This document shows positions 1-7,839 of a stretch of 64,000 bases of DNA, in pieces. Positions within the stretch are counted from its first letter, which is position 1. Every line of letters begins with the position of its first letter. The stretch is from Oscillospiraceae bacterium (GTDB lineage Bacteria; Bacillota; Clostridia; Oscillospirales; Oscillospiraceae): positions 29,960-93,959 of the forward strand of contig SVMD01000009.1 in the NCBI GenBank assembly GCA_015067615.1, given 5' to 3'. The notes below the pieces were generated by a model. It had not been told where the DNA came from. It saw only the letters and a program-made list of their open reading frames with translations, and ran no database searches. The translations under genes were made by a program, and so were the position numbers.

Positions 1-37
1 CGATGTAACAGGCGGCTTTGATCAGTATGTCTTGCAT
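1..37 (-). CDS. 5' end of a minus-strand gene cut by the window edge
   Basis: An ATG at 37-35 on the minus strand opens a frame that runs off the left edge; its first residues are MQDILIKAACYI. A purine-rich AGGGAG lies 6-7 bases upstream and serves as the ribosome-binding site. A short hydrophilic start leading into a hydrophobic stretch is typical of membrane transporters such as the AEC permease family, but twelve residues cannot establish this. Confidence 0.35.
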   Translation of the reverse strand, partial: MQDILIKAACYI

Positions 38-116
38 GGTATCGCTCCCTTTTCGCGTTTTCTTCAGTTTAGCAGAAAATGGGGAAAATGAAAAGAGTGT
101 TTTCACTTGCAGCATA

Positions 117-285
117 CATTATCGTTTATCTTACAAATTTCATACGTCATCGTAGGGGTCGGCCCCTGGACGACCCGTCAGTATATTTGCCCTCGATGGA
201 CAAATTTACTGCGAATAACCTGGTACAGGCCGGGACAGCGGGGCGTCGAGGGCGCCGCCCCCTACGAAGATAACCGATAATCTAC
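117..285. repeat. Degenerate type B palindromic element
   Basis: Inverted arms starting CGTAGGGG and ending CCCCCTACG enclose about 80 bases. The outer ends, ATTATCGTTTATC on the left and GATAACCGATAATC on the right, are imperfect copies of the terminal motif shared by this repeat family. No gene is visible between position 38 and the start at 364 apart from this element and the promoter after it. Confidence 0.6.
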
Positions 286-303
286 CACCCCCGTTCAGGG
301 TGA

Positions 304-332
304 TTGACAAGGGAATCGCCCACTATTATAAT
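304..332 (+). promoter_or_regulatory. Sigma-A-type promoter for the gene at 364
   Basis: TTGACA at 304-309 and TATAAT at 327-332 are both perfect consensus hexamers with a 17-base spacer. The promoter starts about 20 bases after the repeat at 117-285 and about 30 bases before the start codon. Confidence 0.85.
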
Positions 333-363
333 GGAATACACAGAAAGAAAAGGAGGTATTCTC

Positions 364-1209
364 ATGAGAAATCTGACCATCACGCGGGTCAAGAGCTTCG
401 TGGCCTGTCTGGGCAAAATGAAGGTGTACATCGAAGATCCCGACGCCGGTGAGCTGACGATCAACGGCGTGCCCTGCCGGAAGCTGGGTGACCTGAAAAA
501 CGGTGAGACCGCCACCTTCCCCATCAGCGATCAGGCGGCGAAGGTCTTTGTCATCGCCGACAAGCTCAGCCGCAACTACTCCAACGACTACTATCCCCTC
601 AGCGCAGGAACTGAGGATGTGACCATCTCCGGCAAGAATAAATTCCATCCCGGCGCAGGCAATCCCTTCCGCTTCTACGGTGTCACCGATCCGGAGGTGC
701 TGGCCCGCCGGAAGAAGGGCGGCCGCAAGGGCCTTTTACTTCTGATCGTGGCCTTCATTCTGGGTATTTTCATCGGTCTGGGCCACACCCGCATTGTGGA
801 GGAGAAGGACTTCTCCGTGGAGGGAATGACCATCACCCTGAACGAGGAATTCTCCCGGACCAACTACGAGGGCTTTACCCAGTGCTTTGAGTCCAAAGCC
901 GTGGCCGTGTTCACCCTGAAGGAAGCCTTCTCCCTGATGCCCGGTCTGGAGGACTACACCCTGCGGGACTACGCGGACCTGGTGATCTCCGCCAACGGCA
1001 TGTCCTCCGCTGAGCTGAAGGAGGAACAGGGCATCCTGTATTTTGCCTACGTCACCCAGGGCGGCGACGGCGAGGACTACTACTATGTGGCAACCCTCCA
1101 CAAGGGCAGTGACGCCTTCTGGCTGATCCAGTTCGCCACCCCCGCATCCAACCAGGAAAAGCTCCACGACCGGTTCATCGACTGGGCCGCCACGGTGGAA
1201 TTTGAATAA
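364..1209 (+). CDS. Single-pass membrane protein of unknown function
   Basis: This 281-residue protein is not recognised. The start at 364 is chosen over an in-frame ATG further upstream because AAAGGAGG lies just before it. Residues 1-115 are soluble and include a GELTINGVPCRKLGDLKNG stretch that resembles a small beta-rich domain. A basic RRKKGGRK segment then leads into one transmembrane helix at about 122-141. The remaining 140 residues are acidic and aromatic and probably lie outside the membrane, ending in FIDWAATVEFE. The basic residues before the helix suggest an N-in, C-out arrangement. It stands alone, with its own promoter and a downstream hairpin. The function is unknown. Confidence 0.8.
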   Translation: MRNLTITRVKSFVACLGKMKVYIEDPDAGELTINGVPCRKLGDLKNGETATFPISDQAAKVFVIADKLSRNYSNDYYPLSAGTEDVTISGKNKFHPGAGNPFRFYGVTDPEVLARRKKGGRKGLLLLIVAFILGIFIGLGHTRIVEEKDFSVEGMTITLNEEFSRTNYEGFTQCFESKAVAVFTLKEAFSLMPGLEDYTLRDYADLVISANGMSSAELKEEQGILYFAYVTQGGDGEDYYYVATLHKGSDAFWLIQFATPASNQEKLHDRFIDWAATVEFE

Positions 1210-1217
1210 GCGCTATG

Positions 1218-1253
1218 CCGCCCCCCGAACCACCGGAGGGCGGTTCTTCTTTT
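1218..1253 (+). terminator. Probable intrinsic terminator
   Basis: CCGCCC at 1218 pairs with GGGCGG at 1238-1243, followed by the pyrimidine run TTCTTCTTTT. It lies nine bases after the stop of the membrane protein gene. Confidence 0.6.
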
Positions 1254-1258
1254 GCCAG

Positions 1259-1430
1259 TAAATTGTCGTTTACGGTTCCATTACGGTAGGGCGGGGGCTT
1301 GCCCCCGCCGACAGCAGGCACTGCGAATTCGCCGAAACCCAATGTGAATTCGTAACATTTCACCGCACGGCGGGAGCAAGCCCCCGCCCTACAGTGTCGT
1401 ATGGAATTTGTCAGCTAAACGATAATTAAT
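1259..1430. repeat. Type B palindromic element with shared termini
   Basis: The outer ends are TAAATTGTCGTTTA and TAAACGATAATTAA in inverted orientation. Inside lie GTAGGGCGGGGGCTTGCCCC and its inverted partner around a centre containing GAATTCGCCGAAACCCA. The centre resembles those of the elements at 24770 and 35435. No reading frame is supported. Confidence 0.75.
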
Positions 1431-1452
1431 TGGTCCAACTTTCCTGCAGAAG

Positions 1453-1476
1453 GCCCCTCCCGGGTTTGGGAGGGGC
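1453..1476 (-). terminator. Hairpin at the end of the rlmD-NUDIX operon
   Basis: CCCCTCCC and GGGAGGGG form a strong stem immediately downstream of the NUDIX stop codon on the minus strand. The U tract is poor, so this could equally be an RNA 3'-end stabiliser. Confidence 0.5.
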
Positions 1477-1482
1477 TGGGTG

Positions 1483-1917
1483 CTATTTCAGGGAATTCAG
1501 GATATCCGCCGCCGCCCCAAAGAGCCGGGGCGTCACGTTGGGGTAGGTCAGATTTTCCGGAAGACGATCAAAGAGGGCGGTTTCCGCCATTTCGCTGTGG
1601 GGAAGGGTCCCCAGTTCCTCGGCCACCGCCAGATACACGGTACCGTTTGCCTGCCGGGGCGGATTGACCCCCAAGTAGTCGCAGACCGGGTAGAATTCGG
1701 CCTTTTTCACGCCGCTTTCCTCGTAAAGCTCCCGCTTCGCCGCATCCAGGGCCGTTTCTTCGGGCTCGATATGGCCTCCCTGGGTCTCCCAGGTGGACCG
1801 CTCCCGATGGCGACTCAGGAGGATTTTTCCTTCAAAAAACGTGCAGACCACCACGTATTTCACCGGGTTTAAAGTCCCGAATGGGTGGATATAGCATTGT
1901 AAATCCGATCGGGCCAT
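1483..1917 (-). CDS. NUDIX hydrolase
   Basis: A 144-residue NUDIX-fold pyrophosphohydrolase. The Nudix box is complete: GHIEPEETALDAAKRELYEE followed by SGV matches GX5EX7REUXEEXGU at about residues 49-71 and supplies the metal-binding glutamates. Family members cleave nucleoside diphosphates linked to another group. The VNPPRQANGTVYLAVAEELG segment resembles the 8-oxo-dGTP-type branch, but the substrate cannot be assigned. It is the last gene of a minus-strand run that begins with rlmD and starts nine bases after the stop of the 104-residue gene, so it is probably co-transcribed. Confidence 0.88.
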   Translation of the reverse strand: MARSDLQCYIHPFGTLNPVKYVVVCTFFEGKILLSRHRERSTWETQGGHIEPEETALDAAKRELYEESGVKKAEFYPVCDYLGVNPPRQANGTVYLAVAEELGTLPHSEMAETALFDRLPENLTYPNVTPRLFGAAADILNSLK

Positions 1918-1926
1918 GATTTCCCC

Positions 1927-2241
1927 TCAATGTTTCCTGTAAGGGATCAGCAAATATTCCCGCCTGCCCTCCATAAACTCCGCAACATATTCGACCGCAG
2001 CTTCCATATCGTTGGGGTGCCAGTGGGTTCCGGCGGTTTGCTCAGCATTCATCACATCCAGTACAAAATCCCCGCCGTCCTCATATAGCTCCAGCACCAA
2101 CCCACGGGCTTTGCCCACCAGAACCAGGCAGTCTTCTGTGTATCCTTCATCCAGCGCATATGCGTTGGTCAAAACCAAATTATAGCGGTCTTTCAGGGCT
2201 TCGTAGACCGCTTTTACATCATTTTCAGTGATATCAAACAT
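1927..2241 (-). CDS. Small acidic protein of unknown function
   Basis: A 104-residue acidic protein beginning MFDITENDVKAVYEAL. Two ATGs are six bases apart; the inner one at 2241 is preferred because GGAGG lies seven bases upstream of it but directly abuts the outer one at 2247. It overlaps the end of the upstream 121-residue gene by eight bases, which suggests translational coupling. The alternating pattern LVLVGKARGLVLELYEDGGDFVLDVM predicts a small alpha/beta fold. No catalytic motif or signal peptide is visible. The pairing with its overlapping neighbour suggests a joint function, but I recognise neither. Confidence 0.75.
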   Translation of the reverse strand: MFDITENDVKAVYEALKDRYNLVLTNAYALDEGYTEDCLVLVGKARGLVLELYEDGGDFVLDVMNAEQTAGTHWHPNDMEAAVEYVAEFMEGRREYLLIPYRKH

Positions 2242-2599
2242 CGACATCCTCCACAACGCCCCAGCGGAATGTTTCCTGAAAATCCTCAAAGCAAGCTTTA
2301 CAGATCCAGTACCCTGAGCCGTCCACCCCAGTGCAGTAGAATTCCCCGGGGGCATCGGTGGTGGCCTTCTCCCAACAAAATTCGCAGTGCTCGTGCCAGA
2401 AGCGTCCCACTTTTTCCCCATCCAGATATTCCTGCCCACGATGCTTGGTTTCCACGAAGTTTTCCGCATAAGAACGGATCTTCTGATAAAATGGGTCTTT
2501 CTTCTCATAAGCGCGGAGCCAGAAATCCGGCAGCGTCACCGGATACAGCCGGGCATCCATCAGGTAATCCTCCTGCCCCTGCAGCCGCCAGTCATCCAT
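2234..2599 (-). CDS. Cysteine-rich small protein, possible zinc-binding
   Basis: A 121-residue protein that I do not recognise. Its C-terminal half has HCEFCWEK, then FYCTG, then WICKACFEDF: two CxxC pairs about 28 residues apart, the usual layout of a zinc ribbon. The N-terminal half is rich in aromatic and charged residues and has no membrane segment. AAAGGAG lies eight bases before the ATG. The gene starts 14 bases after the rlmD stop and overlaps the next gene, so all four genes from rlmD to the NUDIX hydrolase probably form one operon. Metal binding is inferred from spacing only. Confidence 0.72.
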   Translation of the reverse strand: MDDWRLQGQEDYLMDARLYPVTLPDFWLRAYEKKDPFYQKIRSYAENFVETKHRGQEYLDGEKVGRFWHEHCEFCWEKATTDAPGEFYCTGVDGSGYWICKACFEDFQETFRWGVVEDVDV

Positions 2600-2613
2600 T
2601 GTCAGTTACTCCT

Positions 2614-3963
2614 TTACGCCCGAATCATGGTCACGATGCTTTCCACATGGGAGCATCTGGGGAAAAGGTCCGCGGCCAGGGCATTTTTGAGGGTGTAGCC
2701 CCGCGCTTTCAGCAGCGCCACGTCCCGGGCCAGGGTGGCCGGGTCGCAGGAGACGTAGACAATGCGCCGGGGGGCGAATCTATAGAGGGCTTCGATGGTA
2801 TCGGCATTCAGGCCCTTTCGGGGCGGGTCCACCACCACCACATCGGCCTTCACGCCCTTTTCTTCCAGGTCAAGGGCCGCCTGGCCTGCGTCGCCGCAGA
2901 AAAATTCCGCGTTTTCGATTCCGTTGCGCTTTGCGTTGTCCCAGGCATCCTCCACCGCCTGGGGGATCACCTCCACGCCGATGACCTTTCCGGCGGCACC
3001 GGCCATGGCCAGGGTGATGGTGCCCACGCCGCAGTACAGGTCCAGGACGGTGTCCTCCTTCGTGATTTCCGCCTGGGAGATGGCGGCTTCATAGAGCCGC
3101 TGGGCCTGATGGTGGTTCACCTGGTAGAAAGACCGGGGAGAAAGCCGGAAATTCAGGCCGCAGAGGGTATCCTCGATAAACCCCGGGCCATGGAGGGTGA
3201 TGAATTCGTCACCTAACACAGCGTTGCCCTTTTTCGTGTTGACGGACAACACCAGGGTGGTGAAGCCGGGGATCTTCTTCAGGCGGCCAATAAGCTCGTG
3301 GACCTTGGGGATGGATCTTCCGTTGACCACCAGGCACACCAGAATCTGCCCGGACACCGCGCCCCGGCGAACATAGATATGCCGCAGAAGGCCCTTGTGC
3401 TCCACCTCGTCATAAGCCGTCACCCGAAACTGGTTTACATAATCCATAACCGCGTTTTTGACCCGGTCAGTCTCCTCCGGCAGGATCAGACAGCGGTTAT
3501 TTTCCACCACCTCATGGGTACCGGCCTTGAAGAAGCCTGCGTAGGCCCGGCCCTTCTTGGCAGCAACAGGATACTGGGCTTTGTTCCGGTAGCCGTAGCA
3601 GGTGGGAGCAGACAGAATCTCCACTTTTTCCAGATTTTCGCCGCCCAGGCGGTTCAGGCAGTTCCGGACCCGCTCCGCTTTCAGCCGGGATTCCTCGGCA
3701 TAATCCATGTGCCAGAAGTCGCAGCCGCCGCAGAGTTTGGCCACAGGGCACTCCCTAATTGTCCTGTGGGGGGATTTTTCCAGAATTTCCACGATCTTTC
3801 CGGCAGCCCAGGTCTTGGCGGCCTTCTCGATGCGGACCTTCACCTTCTCCCCCGCCACGGCGTTGGGGATGAATACGGCGCAGCCCTCGATATGGGCGAC
3901 ACCCTGGCCCTCGCTGGTGTAGTCGGTGATCACCGCTTCGTAAATTTGGTTTTTGATTAACAT
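2614..3963 (-). CDS. rlmD: 23S rRNA (uracil-5-)-methyltransferase, RlmD/RlmCD type
   Basis: A 449-residue S-adenosylmethionine-dependent methyltransferase that makes 5-methyluridine in 23S rRNA. An N-terminal TRAM RNA-binding domain (about 1-60) is followed by an iron-sulfur motif, CPVAKLCGGC, near residues 72-81. The SAM site reads DLYCGVGTITLAMAG at about 309-323. The signature VYVSCDPATLARD near the C-terminus contains the catalytic cysteine. In Gram-positives one enzyme (RlmCD) can modify both U747 and U1939, so the exact target is uncertain. It is the first gene of a four-gene minus-strand operon. Confidence 0.93.
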   Translation of the reverse strand: MLIKNQIYEAVITDYTSEGQGVAHIEGCAVFIPNAVAGEKVKVRIEKAAKTWAAGKIVEILEKSPHRTIRECPVAKLCGGCDFWHMDYAEESRLKAERVRNCLNRLGGENLEKVEILSAPTCYGYRNKAQYPVAAKKGRAYAGFFKAGTHEVVENNRCLILPEETDRVKNAVMDYVNQFRVTAYDEVEHKGLLRHIYVRRGAVSGQILVCLVVNGRSIPKVHELIGRLKKIPGFTTLVLSVNTKKGNAVLGDEFITLHGPGFIEDTLCGLNFRLSPRSFYQVNHHQAQRLYEAAISQAEITKEDTVLDLYCGVGTITLAMAGAAGKVIGVEVIPQAVEDAWDNAKRNGIENAEFFCGDAGQAALDLEEKGVKADVVVVDPPRKGLNADTIEALYRFAPRRIVYVSCDPATLARDVALLKARGYTLKNALAADLFPRCSHVESIVTMIRA

Positions 3964-3996
3964 AACATTCTCCTTTGAAGGATGTGTATGGGAAAT

Positions 3997-4180
3997 AAAT
4001 AATCGTTTATCTCAGTAGGGCGGGGTCATGACCCCGCCGTGGCACCAATTCAATTGCGTAGCTGGCTGTATGCTAAAATCCTGGATTTTGCCCCGGATTT
4101 AGCGCTGCAGTTTCGTTACCTGGTCGGCGGGGTCATGACCCCGCCCTACGAAATGGTGCTACACTAAGTGATAATTTACC
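3997..4180. repeat. Type B palindromic element
   Basis: The ends AATAATCGTTTA and GTGATAATTTACC enclose arms GTAGGGCGGGGTCATGACCC and its inverted copy. The self-complementary GGGGTCATGACCCC makes each arm a hairpin of its own. It fills the gap between the GNAT gene and rlmD and lies upstream of rlmD. Confidence 0.78.
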
Positions 4181-4181
4181 G

Positions 4182-4649
4182 TTACAGCTTCGTTTCCATG
4201 CAGATTTTCCGGGGAATCATGCCCATTTTTTCGTAGAATTTCATAGCCCCGTCGTTGCCGCACCAGACATTTAAGGTTACATAGGCGCAGCCCAGGTCCT
4301 TTGCCCAGGCCAGCACATATTCGTAGAGCCGCCTCGCAATGCCCTGACCCCGGCAGGCTTCCTCCACGCACAAATCGTCGATGTAGACTTCCACCCGGTC
4401 CGTCAGCACCGTGGTGCCCCGGCAGTCCTCTATAACGCAGAAGCAGTAGCCCAGCACTGATTCGCCCTCCACCGCCACGAAAACCGGGCGGTTTTCATCG
4501 GCAAGCAAATTTTCCAGGTCTGCTTCCGTATACTTGATGGCGCCGGAGCGGAAAAGGTCCGGCCGGATGTCGTGGTGAACGCCACCCACCTGGTACAAAA
4601 GCCGGATGAGGCCGGGGATGTGGCCGGTATCGGCCCGCTGGATGATCAT
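4182..4649 (-). CDS. GNAT-family N-acetyltransferase
   Basis: A 155-residue acetyltransferase of the GNAT fold. The start at 4649 (MIIQRADTGHIPGL) follows AGGAGGGATCGTT; the longer frame upstream is not used. The acetyl-CoA-binding signature is DDLCVEEACRGQGIARRLYE at about residues 99-118, with the expected RGQGIA core, followed by a region typical of motif B (YVTLNVWCGNDGAMKFYEKM). Family members acetylate small molecules, peptides or protein N-termini; the substrate is unknown. It is a single-gene unit with its own promoter. Confidence 0.9.
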   Translation of the reverse strand: MIIQRADTGHIPGLIRLLYQVGGVHHDIRPDLFRSGAIKYTEADLENLLADENRPVFVAVEGESVLGYCFCVIEDCRGTTVLTDRVEVYIDDLCVEEACRGQGIARRLYEYVLAWAKDLGCAYVTLNVWCGNDGAMKFYEKMGMIPRKICMETKL

Positions 4650-4684
4650 AACGATCCCTCCTGAACATAGTATCCTAAATATAT

Positions 4685-4713
4685 AGTATAGCACATCTTA
4701 TCAGAGGACGCAA
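4685..4713 (-). promoter_or_regulatory. Promoter for the GNAT gene
   Basis: On the minus strand TTGCGT (4713-4708) and TATACT (4690-4685) are 17 bases apart, about 35 bases before the start codon. Confidence 0.7.
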
Positions 4714-4733
4714 GAAACCGCCGGGCTGTACAG

Positions 4734-4928
4734 GTAAATTATCGTTTAGCGGCGTAAGCCGCAATGCCCTCCCCTTTTTTTGGGGGTGCCCCCATAGGGG
4801 GCGGGAGAGGTACGAACGCGCCGAAATACGGTATATTTTGGAATATTGTACCGCCCTCTTCCGTCACAGCTACGCTGTGCCACCTTCCCCAGAGGGGAAG
4901 GCTTTGGAAAGCGAAACGATAATTTACC
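4734..4928. repeat. Type A palindromic element
   Basis: The termini GTAAATTATCGTTTAGC and CGAAACGATAATTTAC are inverted copies. Each arm carries a C-rich/G-rich hairpin (CTCCCC..GGGGG; CTTCCCC..GGGGAAG), a second hairpin (CACAGCTACGCTGTG on the right) and a GAGAGG or GAAGAGGG tail. The centre, with CGCGCCGAAATACGG, is the reverse complement of the centre at 50901-51094, so the two are close relatives in opposite orientation. Confidence 0.8.
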
Positions 4929-4943
4929 TGTACCAAACCCAAG

Positions 4944-4975
4944 AAAAAGAGCCGCCAGTCCTGGCGGCTCTTTTG
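4944..4975 (-). terminator. Terminator after tldE
   Basis: GAGCCGCCAG and CTGGCGGCTC form a perfect ten-pair stem with a two-base loop, flanked by A and T runs. It follows the stop codon of the gene at 4988 on the minus strand. Confidence 0.85.
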
Positions 4976-4987
4976 GGGAATATACAA

Positions 4988-6334
4988 TTACTTACCAGCA
5001 ACGGACAGGCCATCCACCAGGACGCTGGGCGCGCCGAAGGCGGTGGAGCCCATAGCTCTGGGCAGACGGCAGTTGTCTGCCAGGGCAACCACGTTCTTAA
5101 GCAGCTCGTAGAAGTTGCCCGCCACGGTGAAGGACTTGATATAGTCGGTCTTCTTGCCGTTTTCGATCTTGAAGCCGGAGGACTGGAGGGAGAAGTCACC
5201 GGAGATGGGGTTGGCACCGGCGTGGAGGCCGCCCAGGGAGGTGATATAAACACCGTTTCCGGCCTTGGCCAGCAGCTCTTCCTCAGACAGGCTGCCGTTT
5301 TCCAGGTACATGGTGAAGGGACGGATGCCCACGGAGGAATCGTAGCCTGCCTTGGAGGCGTTGCCGGTGGTCTCCTTACCCGCCAGGTTGGCGGTCTTCA
5401 TGTTGTATAGCAGAGTGTTCAGTCTGCCCTTTTCGATGACGTTCTTGGTGTAGGTGGGGCAGCCCTCGCCGTCGAAGTTCATGGGAATGGGGTTCTCCGG
5501 ATGGAAGGGATCGTCCACCAGGGTCACGCAATCGGCTGCAATTACCTCGCCCTCCTTACCTGCCAGGGCGGACAGGCCCTTCTGTGCATTTTCGGAGGAG
5601 AAGATGGAGGAGAACACGCCCAGAAGAGAACACATGGCCTCGGTATTGAAAATAACGGGCATGGCGCCGGAAGCCGGGGGCTCACCGCCCAGCTTCCGCT
5701 TGGCGTCAGCCACGGCCTTCTTTGTCAGTTCATCGGTATCCAGAGCATCCAGCTTGCCCAGCTTAATCTCGTAGGAGTCGGACATCTCCTTGCCGTCGGA
5801 GACCACAGCGGCCACCACCAGGCCGGAGAGCCGGTTTGAATAGGTCAGGTCCAGGCCCTTGGAATTGTAGATGGCGATCTCGCTGGACTCGGCAATCACC
5901 TGGGTCTGGCAGCCGTCGATGACCATGGGGTCAGCGGCATAGAGCTTCTCCTGGGTCTCCAGGGCAGTCTTGATCATTTCCTCGGTGGTGGGCAGGTCGC
6001 AGAGCTTTCTGTCCAGGGTCCTGTATTCCTTGCCGCCTTCGCAGAGGAACACGGCTTCCTCGGTCTCCAGGCAGGCTGCGCTGTCGGCAGCCCGGGCCAC
6101 CAGGGCCTTGGCCTCGTTTTCGTTCAGAGCCTGGGTGGAGGCGTAGCCCATCTTGCCATCCACGATGCAGCGGAAGCAGACACCGCCGCCCTCGGAGGAG
6201 GAGAACTCGTTGATCTCATGGGCGAAGACGCCGATGGAGGTATCGGAGCCGGACTGGTAGTACAGCTCATATTCAGCAATGCCCAGCGCGGCGCACTCGG
6301 CAATGATGGCATTCTTAAAAGACTGATAATCCAT
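4988..6334 (-). CDS. pmbA: TldE/PmbA-type subunit of the TldD-TldE metalloprotease
   Basis: A 448-residue protein of the TldD/PmbA family. It lacks the HExxxH zinc motif found in its partner and corresponds to the non-catalytic TldE/PmbA subunit. Recognisable segments include an N-terminal ELYYQSGSDTSIGVFAHEIN, a central DDPFHPENPIPMNFDGEGCP and a C-terminal GANPISGDFSLQSSGFKIENG. The start at 6334 has AAGGAGG nine bases upstream. It lies 13 bases after the tldD stop. In E. coli the TldD/TldE dimer degrades unfolded peptides and trims the leader of microcin B17; no RiPP precursor is visible nearby, so general peptide turnover is the simplest guess. Confidence 0.92.
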   Translation of the reverse strand: MDYQSFKNAIIAECAALGIAEYELYYQSGSDTSIGVFAHEINEFSSSEGGGVCFRCIVDGKMGYASTQALNENEAKALVARAADSAACLETEEAVFLCEGGKEYRTLDRKLCDLPTTEEMIKTALETQEKLYAADPMVIDGCQTQVIAESSEIAIYNSKGLDLTYSNRLSGLVVAAVVSDGKEMSDSYEIKLGKLDALDTDELTKKAVADAKRKLGGEPPASGAMPVIFNTEAMCSLLGVFSSIFSSENAQKGLSALAGKEGEVIAADCVTLVDDPFHPENPIPMNFDGEGCPTYTKNVIEKGRLNTLLYNMKTANLAGKETTGNASKAGYDSSVGIRPFTMYLENGSLSEEELLAKAGNGVYITSLGGLHAGANPISGDFSLQSSGFKIENGKKTDYIKSFTVAGNFYELLKNVVALADNCRLPRAMGSTAFGAPSVLVDGLSVAGK

Positions 6335-6347
6335 AGTGGTAACCTCC

Positions 6348-7727
6348 TTATCTGCCGCCCACGGTGATGCTGGAAACACGGATCAGGGGCTGGCCCACAT
6401 TGGTGGGGACGGAGCCGCTGGAGCTGCCGCACATACCCTGGGCCATTTCCATGTCATTGCCCACCATGTCGATGTTCATGATGCAGTCTGAGCCCTTACC
6501 AACCAGGGAAGCGCCCCGGACAGGCTCGCAGATTTCACCGTTGCGGACGATATAGCCCTCGTTGACGGCGAAGTTGAACTCGCCGGTGGTGGGGTTCACG
6601 GAGCCGCCGCCCATGGAGGCAGCGTACAGGCCGTACTCGATGGATGCAATGATATCCTCGTTCTTGTCATCGCCATTGGCGATGTAGGTGTTGGTCATAC
6701 GGCTGGTGGGGGCGTAGGCGTAGCTTTCCCGGCGGGAGGAGCCGGTGGAGGCCATGCCCATTCTTCTGCCGCCCATCTTATCGATCATATAGCTCTTCAG
6801 GATGCCATTCTCGATAAGGACCTTCCGCTGGGCGGGGGTGCCCTCGTCGTCGATGTTGATGGAGCCCCAGGCGCCGGGAATGGTGCCGTCGTCAATGGCG
6901 GTGACCTTGGGGTTGGCGATCTGCTGACCCAGCTTGCCGCAGAACACGCTCTGGCCGTAGGCAACGGATGTGGCTTCCAGACCGTGGCCGCAGGCCTCGT
7001 GGAAGATGACGCCGCCGAAGCCGTTGGCGATGGCCACAGGCATGACGCCTGCGGGGCAGTAGCCGGCACCGGCCATGGTCACGGCCTGCTTTGCTGCCTT
7101 GATGCCCACTTCCCTGGGATCCACGGTGTCAAAGAGCTCCATACCCATCCGGGCGCCGGGGTTGCAGGAGCCGGTCTGGGTACCCATACCCTTGTCCGCC
7201 ACGGCAGAGAGGGAGATGCGGGTACGGATCTGGCGGTCCTGGGTGTACAGGCCCTCGGAGGTGGCGATGAGGATATTATGGTCCACATCCAGCAGGGTGC
7301 CGGTGGCCTGGACCACGGCCTCGTTATAATCTCTGGCGGCGAAGTAGCCGGCCTTCAGAATGTCGATCTTCTCCTTGTTGCCAACGGAAGAGGGGCAGGT
7401 GATGACGGGATGGATATCGCCGAAGAGGCGCTCCCGGAGGACGATATCGATCTGGGCAGAGCCCTGGCCCAGGGCATCGGCGGCTTTTTCGGCGCAGCGG
7501 ATGAGGCCAGCCTCAGAGGTGTCGATGGTGGTGGCCATAACGCTTCTCAGGCCCTTGAACACGCGGACCGCAGCACCGGCGATGACGGTGTCCCGGATAT
7601 TTTCGACCTTATTGGCGATCATGGAGATGCTGTGGTTGACGGAGTTTTCAGCGAAAATCTCTGCGTAATCGGCGCCGGTGGAGACGGCGACCTTCAGGAC
7701 CCGCTGACAGATGTCTCTTGCGATCAT
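6348..7727 (-). CDS. tldD: TldD-type metalloprotease catalytic subunit
   Basis: A 459-residue catalytic partner of the gene that follows it. The zinc motif HEACGH is at about residues 244-249 within VIFHEACGHGLEATS, and the family signature SGSVPTNVGQPLIRVSS is near the C-terminus. The heterodimer forms a closed chamber that admits only unfolded peptides. The start MIARDICQRV at 7727 follows AAAAGGAG; the 21 extra upstream residues of the open frame run back over the promoter region. tldD and tldE form a two-gene operon in the order catalytic then non-catalytic subunit. Confidence 0.94.
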   Translation of the reverse strand: MIARDICQRVLKVAVSTGADYAEIFAENSVNHSISMIANKVENIRDTVIAGAAVRVFKGLRSVMATTIDTSEAGLIRCAEKAADALGQGSAQIDIVLRERLFGDIHPVITCPSSVGNKEKIDILKAGYFAARDYNEAVVQATGTLLDVDHNILIATSEGLYTQDRQIRTRISLSAVADKGMGTQTGSCNPGARMGMELFDTVDPREVGIKAAKQAVTMAGAGYCPAGVMPVAIANGFGGVIFHEACGHGLEATSVAYGQSVFCGKLGQQIANPKVTAIDDGTIPGAWGSINIDDEGTPAQRKVLIENGILKSYMIDKMGGRRMGMASTGSSRRESYAYAPTSRMTNTYIANGDDKNEDIIASIEYGLYAASMGGGSVNPTTGEFNFAVNEGYIVRNGEICEPVRGASLVGKGSDCIMNIDMVGNDMEMAQGMCGSSSGSVPTNVGQPLIRVSSITVGGR

Positions 7728-7761
7728 GGGATTTCTCCTTTTCTCTTGAAATGATAAGGTC

Positions 7762-7790
7762 ATAGTAGCACATTTCAGTTGCGCACGCAA
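7762..7790 (-). promoter_or_regulatory. Promoter for tldD-tldE
   Basis: TTGCGT (7790-7785) and TACTAT (7767-7762) on the minus strand are 17 bases apart. The -10 is 34 bases before the tldD start. Confidence 0.6.
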
Positions 7791-7803
7791 TGAATAAATT
7801 GTG

Positions 7804-7833
7804 AAAAATCCCCACCGGAGCTATCCGGTGGGG
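7804..7833 (-). terminator. Terminator after the lipoprotein gene
   Basis: CCCCACCGG and CCGGTGGGG pair around a short loop; the A run at 7804-7808 becomes the U tract on the minus strand. Confidence 0.85.
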
Positions 7834-7839
7834 AAAGGA

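Noticed and set aside
1259..1430. Type B and type A elements as classical insertion sequences
   Set aside because: They are 75-280 bases long and encode no transposase. No convincing target duplications were seen, so they are recorded as miniature palindromic repeats.
6348..7727. RiPP (microcin-like) biosynthesis locus around TldD/TldE
   Set aside because: No precursor peptide, cyclodehydratase or radical SAM maturase lies beside the pair; the neighbours are a GNAT enzyme and a lipoprotein.
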